NCBI RefSeq assembly: GCF_010634855.1
Contig: NZ_MWLQ01000011.1
Location: 434,001 to 498,000 of the forward strand
Direction: 5' to 3'
Source: Microbacterium sp. B35-30
GTDB lineage: Bacteria; Actinomycetota; Actinomycetes; Actinomycetales; Microbacteriaceae
Length of the DNA: 64,000 nucleotides
Position numbers and translations under genes: made by a program. Position 1 is the first letter of the stretch; each line of letters starts with the position of its first letter. The notes under the pieces were generated by a model. It had not been told where the DNA came from. It ran no database searches and saw nothing but the letters and a program-made list of their open reading frames with translations. Positions 38,886 to 48,111 of the stretch are shown here, piece after piece.

Positions 38886-41345
38886 ATGAAAATGCGCTCA
38901 ACGGTGCTGTCCGCCGTCGCTGTAGCGGTGACCGCGATACTCGTGTCGATCGGAGGAGCCGCGCTCGCGGACGACATCGTGGTCGACGGCGACACCATAG
39001 CGATCGGGACGCAGACCGATATCGACTTCGGCACTCTCGCCTGTGGCGCGACCGCGACGAGACAAGTGGCGCTCTACGTCAAGAGCAGCGGCCACACCGG
39101 CTCCGGTCAACAGGTCTTCATGAACGACAGCTTCGTGGACGTGGGCGCGACCACTTCCGCCCCGGTGTCGGTGACCGTTGCCCCCGGCACGGCCGGCGAC
39201 ATAAAGGTGCCGACGAACTGGCAAGGCACGGTGGCGTATCCCAACAACACCCTGACGCCGACCGGTGCGACTGCCACCCTGGCACCGAACACCTCCGTCT
39301 CCGGCGACTTCACCGGCACGGTGTCGTTCTCCGGAACAGGCGTCAACGGCGGCGGCAACGGCATCTCGGTCGGTCCCGTCCTGCTCACCGTCCGCTGGAA
39401 GGTCGGTCCCTGCAACGTCGCTACCGCCACCACGACGACCGTCTCTTGTCCGGCCTCGATCGTCTACACCGGTTCTGCCCTCACACCCTGCACGGCGACC
39501 GTGACCGGTGAGGGAGGGTTCTCGCAGACACTCGCGGTGACGCACGCCGCGAACACGAATGTGGGCACCGCCAGCGCGGCAGCCGCATTCGCCGGTGACG
39601 CGACCCACAAACCGAGTAGCGGGGATGCGACATTCCAGATCACCAAGGCGTCGTCCAGGACGACGGTGGAGTGTCCGGCGTCCGTCACCTACACCGGCTC
39701 GGCCCTCACACCCTGCACCGCGACCGTGACCGGCGCATCCCTGGCACAGGAACTCGCGCCGACGTACATCGCCAACACGAACGCCGGCACGGCGACGGCC
39801 TCGGCGATCTACGGCGGCGACGAGAACCACGCCGGCTCGACAGACGAGACGACGTTCGAGATCCTGGCCGCCTCGGCGAGCTGCGAGGTCACGGGCTACG
39901 CCGCGGAGTACGACGGTGACGCCCACGGGGCCACCGGATCGTGCACCGGCATCGGCGGGGCAGACGTCAGCGCCGGGCTCGACCTCGGCGCGTCCTTCAC
40001 GGACGTGCCGGGCGGCACCGCCTACTGGTCGTTCGGCCTGTCGAACTACGCCTCGCAGTCGGGATCGGTCACGATCGGCATCGACCAGGCCGCGTCCTCC
40101 GTCTCGCTCCTGTGCTCCGACACCGTCTACACCGGCGCCGCGCAGGAGACGTGCTCGGCGACCGTCACCGGGGCCGGCGGGCTGTCGGAGGACGTCGTTG
40201 TGACCTACACCGCCAACACGGATGCGGGCACCGCGACCGCGAAGGCGATCTACGGCGGCGACATCAACCACAAGGCGAGCGAGGCATCCACCACGTTCGA
40301 GATCGCGAAGGCGGCGACCACCACGAAGATCACGTGCACCGAGCCCAACGCCTACACCGGCAGCGAGATCACTCCGTGCACGGCCCGCGTGACGGGTGCG
40401 GGCGGGTTGGACGCCAGCTTCCAGCCGTCGTACGCGAACAACGTCGGGGCGGGGAACGCGTCGGTGTCGTTCCAGTACGCCGGCGACGCCAATCACGAGC
40501 CGAGCCAGGACGCGACGACCTTCGTGATCGACAAGGCGTCCTCGTCGATCACGCTCACCTGCCCGGCGTCGGTCGTGTACACCGGTGCGCCGCACACGCC
40601 CTGCACGGCCACCGTCTCGGCGGTCGGCCTCGCGGACTTCGCGGCCGACGTGAGCTACACGGACAACACGGACGCCGGAAGCGCCTCTGCCTCCGCAGCG
40701 TGGGCGGGTGACCAGAACCACGTGGGAAGCAATGTCTCCGGTGGCTTCCAGATCGCCAGGGCACCCTCGGTCACGGTGGTGACGTGCCCGACAGCAGCGA
40801 TCCCGTTCACCGGTTCGGCGATCACCCCGTGCACCGCGCGCGTGACCGGCGCTGGTGGGCTCGACCAGGCGGTGACCCCGGTCGTGTACGCGAACAACAC
40901 GTCGGTGGGCACCGCGACGGCTTCCGCCGTCTATCCGGGGGACGCGAACCACCTGGGCAGCAACGGCTCGGCGACCTTCGCGATCGAGGCGTGGACGCTG
41001 AACGGCTTCTACAAGCCGGTCGACATGGGAAGTGCGGTCATCAACATCGTGAAGGGCGGGTCCACGGTGCCGCTCAAGTTCACGGTGCTGGCGGGGACCA
41101 CCGAGGTCACCGACCTCGCGACGCTCAACGCGAGCTTCGTCGTGAAGGGCGTCAGTTGCGATCCCACGGATGCCACGAGTGACGACCTGCTCGCCACCAC
41201 CGGTGGAACCACCCTGCGATACGACGCATCAGCGCATCAGTGGATCCAGAACTGGCAGACCCCGAAGACAGCCGGCAAGTGCTACACGGTCGTGATGACG
41301 ACCGCCGACGGGTCGCAGCTGAGCGCGCAGTTCAAGATCAAGTAG
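38886..41345 (+). CDS. Secreted protein with seven Ig-like/MBG-type repeats and a C-terminal PxKF domain
   Basis: Protein of 819 residues with a Sec signal peptide (about 1-31, cut near GGAALADD). Residues 32-180 form a Thr/Gly-rich head. Repeats of about 73 residues follow: about 183-255, 256-328, a divergent one 329-401, then 402-475, 476-548, 549-622 and 623-697. Six carry the pair CPAS-VYTG and TPCTATVTG, followed by NTNAGTATASAIYGGDxNH and an end like TFEIAKA. Each such repeat thus has two cysteines 15-17 residues apart, which suggests a disulfide per domain. The tail (698-819) has the PxKF mark VKGGSTVPLKF. No LPXTG or membrane anchor is seen, so it is probably released or bound non-covalently. 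Role unknown; adhesion or matrix is plausible. Confidence 0.85.
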   Translation: MKMRSTVLSAVAVAVTAILVSIGGAALADDIVVDGDTIAIGTQTDIDFGTLACGATATRQVALYVKSSGHTGSGQQVFMNDSFVDVGATTSAPVSVTVAPGTAGDIKVPTNWQGTVAYPNNTLTPTGATATLAPNTSVSGDFTGTVSFSGTGVNGGGNGISVGPVLLTVRWKVGPCNVATATTTTVSCPASIVYTGSALTPCTATVTGEGGFSQTLAVTHAANTNVGTASAAAAFAGDATHKPSSGDATFQITKASSRTTVECPASVTYTGSALTPCTATVTGASLAQELAPTYIANTNAGTATASAIYGGDENHAGSTDETTFEILAASASCEVTGYAAEYDGDAHGATGSCTGIGGADVSAGLDLGASFTDVPGGTAYWSFGLSNYASQSGSVTIGIDQAASSVSLLCSDTVYTGAAQETCSATVTGAGGLSEDVVVTYTANTDAGTATAKAIYGGDINHKASEASTTFEIAKAATTTKITCTEPNAYTGSEITPCTARVTGAGGLDASFQPSYANNVGAGNASVSFQYAGDANHEPSQDATTFVIDKASSSITLTCPASVVYTGAPHTPCTATVSAVGLADFAADVSYTDNTDAGSASASAAWAGDQNHVGSNVSGGFQIARAPSVTVVTCPTAAIPFTGSAITPCTARVTGAGGLDQAVTPVVYANNTSVGTATASAVYPGDANHLGSNGSATFAIEAWTLNGFYKPVDMGSAVINIVKGGSTVPLKFTVLAGTTEVTDLATLNASFVVKGVSCDPTDATSDDLLATTGGTTLRYDASAHQWIQNWQTPKTAGKCYTVVMTTADGSQLSAQFKIK

Positions 41346-41358
41346 CGGTATCGTCCGC

Positions 41359-41395
41359 CGCTGCGGCGGATCGCGGGCAGCGATCCGCCGCAGCG
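41359..41395. terminator. Strong hairpin between convergent genes
   Basis: CGCTGCGGCGGATCGC and its exact complement pair over 16 bases with loop GGGCA. It sits 14 bases past the repeat-protein stop and 3 bases past the stop of the alpha/beta hydrolase on the other strand, so it can end both transcripts. No T run. Confidence 0.8.
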
Positions 41396-41397
41396 AC

Positions 41398-42330
41398 TCA
41401 CGGCCTGGTGGGCGTGGTCGCCGCAGCGAGCTCCTCGCGGGCGGCGGCGGCGACGACATCCGCGCCGGACGGCGACATCACGATCGTGTAGTGGTTGAAG
41501 CCGTCGACCCGCTCGTGCTGCACGCCGGGGTAGGTGGCGAGCAGCCGCTCGAGGTGTGCGGGGGCGTACAGCCCGGGGGGCTCGTTCTGCAGTCCGCGGG
41601 GAACCGTGAGGAGACGGGCAGGATGCTGCAGCCCGGTCAACGCATCGGGCAGCGCCGTACCGCCATTCATGTCGAGGGTGTCGTCGGCGGTGGTCTCGTA
41701 GCTCGTCGCGGGCCGGAATGCCCCCGAGCCGTCCTCGACGAGGTCGTAGGCGAGATACCGCTCCAGCTCGGGGGTCCACGCGCCTTCGAAGGCGGGATGC
41801 CGCCGCCAGAAGTCGAGGTACTCCCCCGCGTTCGCGAACCTCATGGACAGCCGCGCGGCGGTCGGTCCGAGGATGCCGGCGACAAGCTGGTCGGTACTGA
41901 GCCCCGCCGGAACGTCGAGCGGCAGCCCGCCGTCGACGAGCAGCAGACGCGACACGCGCTCCGGGTGCCGGTGGGCGAAGACTACGGAGACGAAGCCACC
42001 CATCGAGTGCCCCACCACGAGGGTCCGCTCGATCCCGAGCGCATCGAGCAGCGCGGCGAGGTCGTCGGCGTGCGCGGCCATCCCTGCCGGACCCGCGATG
42101 CCGTTGCTCCGCCCGCGGCCCCGCAGGTCGGGCGCCACGACGCGCACTCCAGGCAGGCGGTCCACGACGAAAGGCCACGCGAGGTGCGAGGCGGTGACCC
42201 CGTGCACCACCAGCGCGGTGGGCACCTCGCCCTGGGCATCCGCAGGCTCCCACACACCGGCACGCAGCATGCCGCCCTGGACGGGGACGTCGATCTCGCG
42301 ATAGCGGTGCCCTGCGTTGCCGTCGCTCAT
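41398..42330 (-). CDS. Alpha/beta-fold hydrolase
   Basis: Hydrolase of 310 residues with the nucleophile elbow GHSMGG (Ser near residue 110), oxyanion region VVHGVTASHLAW, the PDLRGRGRSN strand and a late His in DGFNHYTIV. The ATG overlaps the SDR stop by 4 bases, so it is the last gene of the long coupled operon. An ester- or thioester-cleaving role on the imported compound is plausible, for example opening a 3-hydroxyacid oligomer. That is inference; the sequence alone gives only the fold. Confidence 0.85.
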   Translation of the reverse strand: MSDGNAGHRYREIDVPVQGGMLRAGVWEPADAQGEVPTALVVHGVTASHLAWPFVVDRLPGVRVVAPDLRGRGRSNGIAGPAGMAAHADDLAALLDALGIERTLVVGHSMGGFVSVVFAHRHPERVSRLLLVDGGLPLDVPAGLSTDQLVAGILGPTAARLSMRFANAGEYLDFWRRHPAFEGAWTPELERYLAYDLVEDGSGAFRPATSYETTADDTLDMNGGTALPDALTGLQHPARLLTVPRGLQNEPPGLYAPAHLERLLATYPGVQHERVDGFNHYTIVMSPSGADVVAAAAREELAAATTPTRP

Positions 42331-43079
42331 CGGGCCGTCCATCCGCCGTCCATCGTGTACGAGGCGCCGGTGACCATGCCGGCCTTCTCCGACGCCAGCC
42401 ACCCGGCGAGCGACGCCACCTCGTCCGCCTCGACGAGGCGTTTGACGGCGCTCTCGGTGAGCATGATCTTCTCGACCACCTCACTCTCCGGAATGCCGTG
42501 CACCTTCGCCTGGTCGGCGATCTGCTTCTCGACCAGGGGCGTCCGCACATAGGCGGGGTTGATGCAATTGCTCGTCACGCCGTGCGGAGCACCCTCGAGC
42601 GCCGTCACCTTCGACAGTCCCTCGAGGCCGTGCTTCGCCGACACGTAGGCGGACTTGAACGCGCTCGCGCGCAGCCCGTGGGCGCTCGAGATGTTGATGA
42701 CCCTTCCCCACCCCCGCTCGTACATCGCCGGCAGCGCCGCGCGGATCAACAGGAACGGCGACTCGAGCATGAGGCGCACCAGCAGCCGGAATGCCTCGGG
42801 ATCGAACTCCGTGATCGGCGACACCCGCTGGATGCCGGCGTTGTTCACGAGGATGTCGACATCGAGCGTGAGCTCGTCGAGCGCGCGGGTGTCGGCGAGG
42901 TCGACGACCCAGGACTCGCCGCCGACCGCGGTGGCGGCATCCGTCGCGGCATCCGCGTTCAGGTCGGCGATGGTGACGTGCGCGCCGCGGGCCGCGAACT
43001 CGTGAGCACAGGCGAGCCCGATGCCGCTGGCACCGCCCGTGATCAGCGCGCGCCTGCCTGCGAGGTCCTGCTCTGCCAT
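42327..43079 (-). CDS. 3-hydroxybutyrate dehydrogenase-like SDR
   Basis: Classical SDR of 250 residues. The NAD site is ITGGASGIGLACA (about residues 14-26), followed by NNAGIQ and the catalytic Ser-Tyr-Lys in INISSAHG and SAYVSAKHG. Near the end INPAYVRTPLVEKQIADQA, MLTESAVKRLVEADEVA and the terminal MDGGW match D-3-hydroxybutyrate dehydrogenases closely. It would oxidise 3-hydroxybutyrate to acetoacetate with NAD. It is coupled to the TetR gene upstream (TGATG) and the hydrolase downstream (ATGA). The acetoacetate could be taken up by the CoA transferase and thiolase encoded at 35-38 kb. Confidence 0.85.
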   Translation of the reverse strand: MAEQDLAGRRALITGGASGIGLACAHEFAARGAHVTIADLNADAATDAATAVGGESWVVDLADTRALDELTLDVDILVNNAGIQRVSPITEFDPEAFRLLVRLMLESPFLLIRAALPAMYERGWGRVINISSAHGLRASAFKSAYVSAKHGLEGLSKVTALEGAPHGVTSNCINPAYVRTPLVEKQIADQAKVHGIPESEVVEKIMLTESAVKRLVEADEVASLAGWLASEKAGMVTGASYTMDGGWTAR

Positions 43080-43756
43080 CAGTCGTCCTCCCCCGCCCGC
43101 GGTGCGAGCGCGTTGTCGATGAACCGCGTCATACCGGCGAACACCACCGGGTCGAGCTGCGCCGGCGGCTTGCCCTCGGCGTCGCGCTCCCACAGCAGGA
43201 ACCTCATGCCGATGAGCTCGCCCATGCCCATGAGCGCCCACGCCGTCGTCTCCGGATCGAGGCCGCGGTCGACGTCGCCGGCCGACTGCGCCGCGCGCAG
43301 CCCCGCTTCGTAGCCCTCGACGATGCGGGTGTAGTGGGTGCGCAGCACCTCGGGTGAGACGAATTCGGCCTCGCGCACCACCCGATACAGCGCCGGGTGC
43401 TCCGCGGTGAACCGGAAGAACCCCGCGAAGCCGGCCCGTTCGGCCTCCAGCCGCGACGAGGCTCCGGTCATCGCCTCCGACATCGAGTGCCGCACGCGGC
43501 GGTTGAGATCGAGCACGAGCGCTTCGAAGATCGCCTGCTTGCTGTCGAAGTACAGGTAGAACGTGCCGAGGCCGATGCCTGCTCGCTCGGTGATCTTGAC
43601 GATGGATGCCTCGTGGTAGCCCTGTTCTGCGAACACGAGCTCCGCTGCCTCGAGCAGGCGCCGCCGGGTCGCCTCACCGCGCTTGGTGAGTGGCCGCCCG
43701 GTCGCGGACGAGACCAGCTCCTCCTCGTGTTCGACAAGTTCGTCGGACATGCTCAT
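43079..43756 (-). CDS. TetR-family transcriptional regulator
   Basis: Regulator of 225 residues. After a 25-residue hydrophilic start comes the TetR helix-turn-helix: RRRLLEAAELVFAEQGYHEASIVKITERAGIGLGTFYLYF in two parts, with recognition helix GIGLGTFYLYFDSK (about residues 59-72). The C-terminal domain resembles the group linked to fatty-acid or CoA-ester operons. It is embedded between the ligase and the dehydrogenase and overlaps both, so it is transcribed with the operon it probably controls. Confidence 0.9.
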   Translation of the reverse strand: MSMSDELVEHEEELVSSATGRPLTKRGEATRRRLLEAAELVFAEQGYHEASIVKITERAGIGLGTFYLYFDSKQAIFEALVLDLNRRVRHSMSEAMTGASSRLEAERAGFAGFFRFTAEHPALYRVVREAEFVSPEVLRTHYTRIVEGYEAGLRAAQSAGDVDRGLDPETTAWALMGMGELIGMRFLLWERDAEGKPPAQLDPVVFAGMTRFIDNALAPRAGEDD

Positions 43757-45378
43757 CGAGATTCCCCCTTCGTGGGTGCGCCGCTGACGGCGCGACCGCT
43801 CTCCCCGTGCGCGCTCTGCGGCGAGCGGCTCACCAGATTCCGGGCGCGCTCGCGCAGGCGCGAGCGGGCGAGCTTCTCGATCGTCGAGCGCGGGAGCGCA
43901 TCGACCTGCTCGATGTGCACCGGGATCTTGAACGCCGCGAGGTTGCGGCGCGCGTGCGCGAGCAGCTCGTCCACCGACAGCGCAGCTCCGGCTACGGGGA
44001 CGACGAACGCGACACCGCGCTCACCCCACACCTCGTCGGGCACGCCGACCACCGCGGCTGCCTCCACGAGCGGGTGCAGGCAGAGCGCGTACTCGACCTC
44101 CGCCGGTGCGACGTTCTCACCACCGGAGATGAAGATGTCCTTGAGACGGTCCACCACACGGAAGACGCCGTCCGCGTCGCGCGACACGAGGTCGCCGGTG
44201 CGCAGCCACTCACCGCTCATCGCCCGCGCCGTCGCGGCGTCGTCACCGAGGTATCCGGCGAACACGCTGGGCCCGCGCACCCAGAGCTCGCCGGTGACCT
44301 CGCCCTCGAGCGGGAGCTCCGAGGAGGGGTCGACGACACGCACCGCCACGTGCGGGTAGGGCCGTCCCACGGCGCCGGGCGCTCCCGCCGCCTCGGCCGC
44401 CGGAAGATGCAGCACGTTCGGCGCCGCCTCGGTGAGCCCGTAGCCCTGCGTCAGCGCGATGCCTCGCGCCGTCCACGCGTCCTGCAGCGCGACGGGCATT
44501 GTGGCGCCGCCGACGAGCGCGAGCCGCAGGGACGCCGTATCGGTCGTCGCCCATTCGCGGTCGTCCGCGAGCATCCGGTACTGCGTCGGCACGCCCATCA
44601 TCGCGGTGACCCGCCGGTCGGCGATCAGCTGCAGTACGCGCGTCGGGTGGAAGGACCGCTCGAGCACCACGGTCGCACCGACCCACCAGGCGAGCAGCGG
44701 CTGGCAGTTCCAGGCAGCGACATGGAACTGCGGGAGCATCGCGAGCACGACGTCGTCCTGGCCGAGCGGCAGCGCCTGCGCGAGGGCGAGGTTGTTCCAG
44801 AAGCAGTTCGCGTGGGTGAGCACGACGCCCTTCGGCGCCGCCTCGCTGCCGGACGTGAAGATCACGAGCAGCGGGTCGTCGTCGCGCACCGGCCGCCGCG
44901 GCCGTGGGTGGGCAGCGCTGGGGACGGCGACCTCGACGCCTGTGGTGCCGAGAACGGCGACAGGGGCGCCGGCGAGGCCGTCGGCGACGCGCAGGGCCTC
45001 GCCGGCAAGCGCGGCGTGCTCGTCTTCGATGAGCACCAGCGCGGGCGCGGAACGGGTCAGCACGTCGGCCAGCTCGCGCGGCGTGAGCCGCCACGACAGC
45101 GGCACGAACGCGATGCCCGCGATGGCGCACGCGAAGAAGGCGAGGACATGGTCGGTCGAGTTGCCCGACACGGTCGCGATGCGATCACCCGGACCGTAGC
45201 CCGCCCGACGCAGTGCGTCCGCGAGCTCGGTCGCGCGGGCGGCGAGAGTCGCGTAGTCGGTCGTCACGCCGCGGTCGTCGATCGCGATGCGCTCCGGCGA
45301 GCGCGCCGCACGGTCGACGATCCAGCGGCCGATCGTGTGGGGTCCGTCGTCGATGTCGGGGTCGGCGTTCCAGGTCAT
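43753..45378 (-). CDS. Acyl-CoA ligase (AMP-binding)
   Basis: ANL-superfamily enzyme of 541 residues that activates a carboxylic acid to its CoA ester via an adenylate. The ATP loop is FTSGSEAAPKGV (about residues 173-184). Later motifs are QGYGLTEAAP, GELWVRGPSVFAGY, GEWLRTGDLV, the hinge DRLKDIFISGGENVAP and the catalytic lysine in RSTIEKLAR near the C-terminus. It overlaps the permease gene livM and the TetR gene by 4 bases each. The chain length of the substrate is not readable; context suggests the acid brought in by the ABC transporter. Confidence 0.9.
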   Translation of the reverse strand: MTWNADPDIDDGPHTIGRWIVDRAARSPERIAIDDRGVTTDYATLAARATELADALRRAGYGPGDRIATVSGNSTDHVLAFFACAIAGIAFVPLSWRLTPRELADVLTRSAPALVLIEDEHAALAGEALRVADGLAGAPVAVLGTTGVEVAVPSAAHPRPRRPVRDDDPLLVIFTSGSEAAPKGVVLTHANCFWNNLALAQALPLGQDDVVLAMLPQFHVAAWNCQPLLAWWVGATVVLERSFHPTRVLQLIADRRVTAMMGVPTQYRMLADDREWATTDTASLRLALVGGATMPVALQDAWTARGIALTQGYGLTEAAPNVLHLPAAEAAGAPGAVGRPYPHVAVRVVDPSSELPLEGEVTGELWVRGPSVFAGYLGDDAATARAMSGEWLRTGDLVSRDADGVFRVVDRLKDIFISGGENVAPAEVEYALCLHPLVEAAAVVGVPDEVWGERGVAFVVPVAGAALSVDELLAHARRNLAAFKIPVHIEQVDALPRSTIEKLARSRLRERARNLVSRSPQSAHGESGRAVSGAPTKGESR

Positions 45379-46496
45379 GCGCGGACCCTGTCGGACGCGG
45401 CGGCATCAGCGGCGGCCGCCTCGGGGGTCTCGCCCGCGTCGTCGAGCTGCCGCAGCGCGCCGCGCACCTTCTCGCCGCGACGGCGGCGCGCGGCGGCGTC
45501 GATCGTGCCGGCGATCCCGCCGGGGAGGAACATCACCACCACGATGAACAGCACGCCGAAGAGGAAGAGCGGCTCCGACAGCGGCACGCGCAGCCAGTCG
45601 GGAAGCCCGGCGATGGCATCGGAGCCGGCGAGCACGGTGAGTCGCTGATCGAGCAGCGTGTAGAGCACACCGCCCACGATCGCACCCCAGCGGAATCCGA
45701 CGCCACCCAGCACGACCATCACGAGCACGGTGATCGTCAGGTCGGCCGACACCGACCGCGGCACCGTGCCGGACTGCAGCAGCATGTAGGCGACGCCGGC
45801 GAGGCTCGCCAGGCCGGCGGCGATGACGAAGACGATGAGCCGCACGCGGTAGGGCGAGAGGCCGAGCACGCGGACGCGCTGCTCGTTCTCGCGCGTCGCG
45901 CGGGCCAGGTGGCCGAGCCGCGAGGTGTCGACCCACAGCGTCACGAGGTACACGACGACGAGCACCGCCAGGGCGAACCAGTACAGATTGCGGGTGTTCA
46001 CGACGCCGATGAGGAAGTCCGGCACCTGATCGGTGTTGAGGCTCAATCCCTCCTCACCGCCGGTGACCTGCGAGTTGCGGCGCACGAGCACGGAACCGGC
46101 CTGCGCGAACGCCAACGTGACCATCGCGAAGGGGATGCCCGAGACCCGCATGGACACCGCCCCCGTGACCAGTGCGATCACCATGCCGCCGATCAGGGCG
46201 ATGAAGACCCCCGGCCACAGCGGCACCCCGAAATGCTCGAGCGCGATCCCGAGCCCGTACGCGCCGGCCCCGAAGTAGAGGGCATGGCCGAATGACAGCA
46301 TCCCGCCCGATCCGAGCAGCAGGTTGTACGACAGCGCGAGGGCGGCGAACACCATGCAGAGCGACAGCAGCGCCAGCGTGCCCGGCATGTACGTCGGGGT
46401 CGGGAGGATGCCCGGCAGCGACAGGTTCAGCAGCGGCAGCACGGCCATGAAGACCACCAGTGCCACGCCGACGATGGCAGGGACGTAGCGACGCAT
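45375..46496 (-). CDS. livM: ABC transporter permease, branched-chain amino acid (HAAT) family, LivM type
   Basis: Inner-membrane permease of 373 residues with about 10 helices. It has the LivM marks LLLGSGGMLSFGHALYFGAGAY (about residues 60-81) and GLASLAGVAYMLLQ, and the EAA-like loop ARATRENEQRVRVLGLSPYRVR. An extra hydrophilic C-terminal tail of about 45 residues is Arg- and Ala-rich. It overlaps LivH by one base (TGATG) and the acyl-CoA ligase by four. HAAT transporters also carry aromatic and hydroxy acids, urea and amides, so the Liv name is only the family name. Confidence 0.9.
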   Translation of the reverse strand: MRRYVPAIVGVALVVFMAVLPLLNLSLPGILPTPTYMPGTLALLSLCMVFAALALSYNLLLGSGGMLSFGHALYFGAGAYGLGIALEHFGVPLWPGVFIALIGGMVIALVTGAVSMRVSGIPFAMVTLAFAQAGSVLVRRNSQVTGGEEGLSLNTDQVPDFLIGVVNTRNLYWFALAVLVVVYLVTLWVDTSRLGHLARATRENEQRVRVLGLSPYRVRLIVFVIAAGLASLAGVAYMLLQSGTVPRSVSADLTITVLVMVVLGGVGFRWGAIVGGVLYTLLDQRLTVLAGSDAIAGLPDWLRVPLSEPLFLFGVLFIVVVMFLPGGIAGTIDAAARRRRGEKVRGALRQLDDAGETPEAAAADAAASDRVRA

Positions 46497-47371
46497 CACG
46501 CCTTCCTCCCGAGAAGTCCGGCCGGGCGCACCAGCAGCACGAGCGCCAGGAGGATCACGACGATGAAGTCGCCGGTGCCGCCGAGGTAGAAATTGGCGAA
46601 CTGCTGCAGCACCGCCACGAGCACCGACGCGACGGCGGCGCCGGTGAGCGAGCCGAGGCCGCCGACGACCGTCACGATGAACGCGAAGATGAGGAGCGTC
46701 TGCCCCAGGTGGGCGGAGACGAACGTGGAGTAGTGCATGGCCAGCACCCCGCCGATGCCGGCAGCCGCACCGCCGATCGCGAAGACGAGGGTGAACGAGC
46801 GCCTCACATCGATGCCGAGAGCCGTCACCATCGAGCGGTTCTCGACGCCCGCCCGGATGATCATGCCGTAGCGCGTCTTCTGCAGGAACAGCACGAGGGC
46901 GGCGAGCACGAGCACCGCGGCGATCATCAGCACCCAGTAGGTGTTCGGGATGCGGGCGCCGAGCACCTCGGTCGTCTGCTTCAGCCAGGGCGGCCCTGCG
47001 ATGTGGATGGGATCGGTGCCCCAGATCCCCTCGAAGAGCGCGACGGCCGCGAACGACAGGCCGACGGTGACCAGCACCTGCTCGATGTGCCGCTCGTACA
47101 GCGGGCGGATGAGCACGAGCTCGGTCAGCGTCGCGAAGACGGCGCCGACACCGGCGCCGGCGAGCACCGACAGCAGGAACGAGCCCCACGAATCCGTGCC
47201 CAGCGCCTGCGCGACCATCCAGCCCATGAACGCGCTCAGCGTGAGGAAGGCGCCGTGCGCGAAGTTCAGGACGTGCATCAGGCCGTAGATGAGGCTGAGG
47301 CCGCTCGCGACGAGGAAGTAGAGGGCGCCGAGGCCGACGCCGGTGATGAGGGTGAGGACGAGGGTGCTCAT
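46496..47371 (-). CDS. livH: ABC transporter permease, HAAT family, LivH type
   Basis: Permease of 291 residues with about 8 helices. Family marks are ALYFLVASGLSLIYGLMHVLNFAHG (key residues GLSLIYG and NFAHGAF, about residues 23-43) and the cytoplasmic loop GMIIRAGVENRSMVTALGIDVRR. GGLGSLTGAAVASVLVA follows. It overlaps livF by ATGA upstream and livM by one base downstream. Confidence 0.92.
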   Translation of the reverse strand: MSTLVLTLITGVGLGALYFLVASGLSLIYGLMHVLNFAHGAFLTLSAFMGWMVAQALGTDSWGSFLLSVLAGAGVGAVFATLTELVLIRPLYERHIEQVLVTVGLSFAAVALFEGIWGTDPIHIAGPPWLKQTTEVLGARIPNTYWVLMIAAVLVLAALVLFLQKTRYGMIIRAGVENRSMVTALGIDVRRSFTLVFAIGGAAAGIGGVLAMHYSTFVSAHLGQTLLIFAFIVTVVGGLGSLTGAAVASVLVAVLQQFANFYLGGTGDFIVVILLALVLLVRPAGLLGRKA

Positions 47372-48111
47372 GCGGCGTGCTCCACGTGGACGCCGAGAAG
47401 ACGGCGGGTGAGGTCTTCGTCGTCGAGGATGGCGCGGGCCCGGCCGACGTGCGCCACGCGTCCGCCGGCGATGACGATGGCATCGTCGGCGAGGCGTCGC
47501 ACGACCTCGAGGTTCTGCTCGACGAGAAGGATCGGGACGGTCTTGGACGCCTCCTGCAGCGCGTCGGCGACCTCGGCGACGATCTTCGGCGCGAGGCCCT
47601 TGGTGGGTTCGTCGACGAGGAGCAGCATGTTGTCGTTGATCAGCGCTCGCGCCACCGAGACCATCTGCTGCTGGCCGCCCGAGAGGGTGCCCGCCTGCTG
47701 GTCCCGCCGGGCGACCAGGTCGGGGAAGAGTTCGGCCACGAAGTCTCGGCGGGGCTGGCGCTGCCGTTCGGCGAGCGCCAGGTTCTCGGCGACGGTGAGC
47801 TTCGCGAAGACCTCGCGGTCCTCGGGCACGTAGCCGACGCCGCGGCGCACGATCTTGTGCGTGGGCAGCCCGTCGATGCGCTCGCCGGCCAGGCGCACCT
47901 CGCCGCGGCGCGCGATGAGACCAAGGATGCCGCGGAGGGTCGACGTCTTGCCGACGCCGTTGCGCCCCAGCACCGCGGTGATGCCGGTGGCGGGGACGTC
48001 GAACGAGACGTCTTCGACCACCTGCTGACCGGCGATGGTGCAGCGGAGGTTCCGCACGGTGAGGACGGGCGACGCCGAGGCTCGGGCGCCGTCGGGCTGT
48101 GTCGCGTTCAT
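47368..48111 (-). CDS. livF: ABC transporter ATP-binding protein, LivF type
   Basis: ATPase of 247 residues. Walker A is GRNGVGKTS (about residues 49-57), signature LSGGQQQM, Walker B LLLVDEPTKGLAP and switch His replaced in the usual LivF way by LLVEQNLEV. YVPEDREVFAKLTVAENL is characteristic of LivF. It overlaps LivG and LivH genes by 4 bases each and works with LivG as a heterodimer. Confidence 0.93.
   Translation of the reverse strand: MNATQPDGARASASPVLTVRNLRCTIAGQQVVEDVSFDVPATGITAVLGRNGVGKTSTLRGILGLIARRGEVRLAGERIDGLPTHKIVRRGVGYVPEDREVFAKLTVAENLALAERQRQPRRDFVAELFPDLVARRDQQAGTLSGGQQQMVSVARALINDNMLLLVDEPTKGLAPKIVAEVADALQEASKTVPILLVEQNLEVVRRLADDAIVIAGGRVAHVGRARAILDDEDLTRRLLGVHVEHAA

Noticed and set aside
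43753-45378. Acetoacetyl-CoA synthetase as a specific call for the AMP-ligase
   Set aside because: Motifs define only the general acyl-CoA ligase family, and the protein is shorter than typical acetoacetyl-CoA synthetases.
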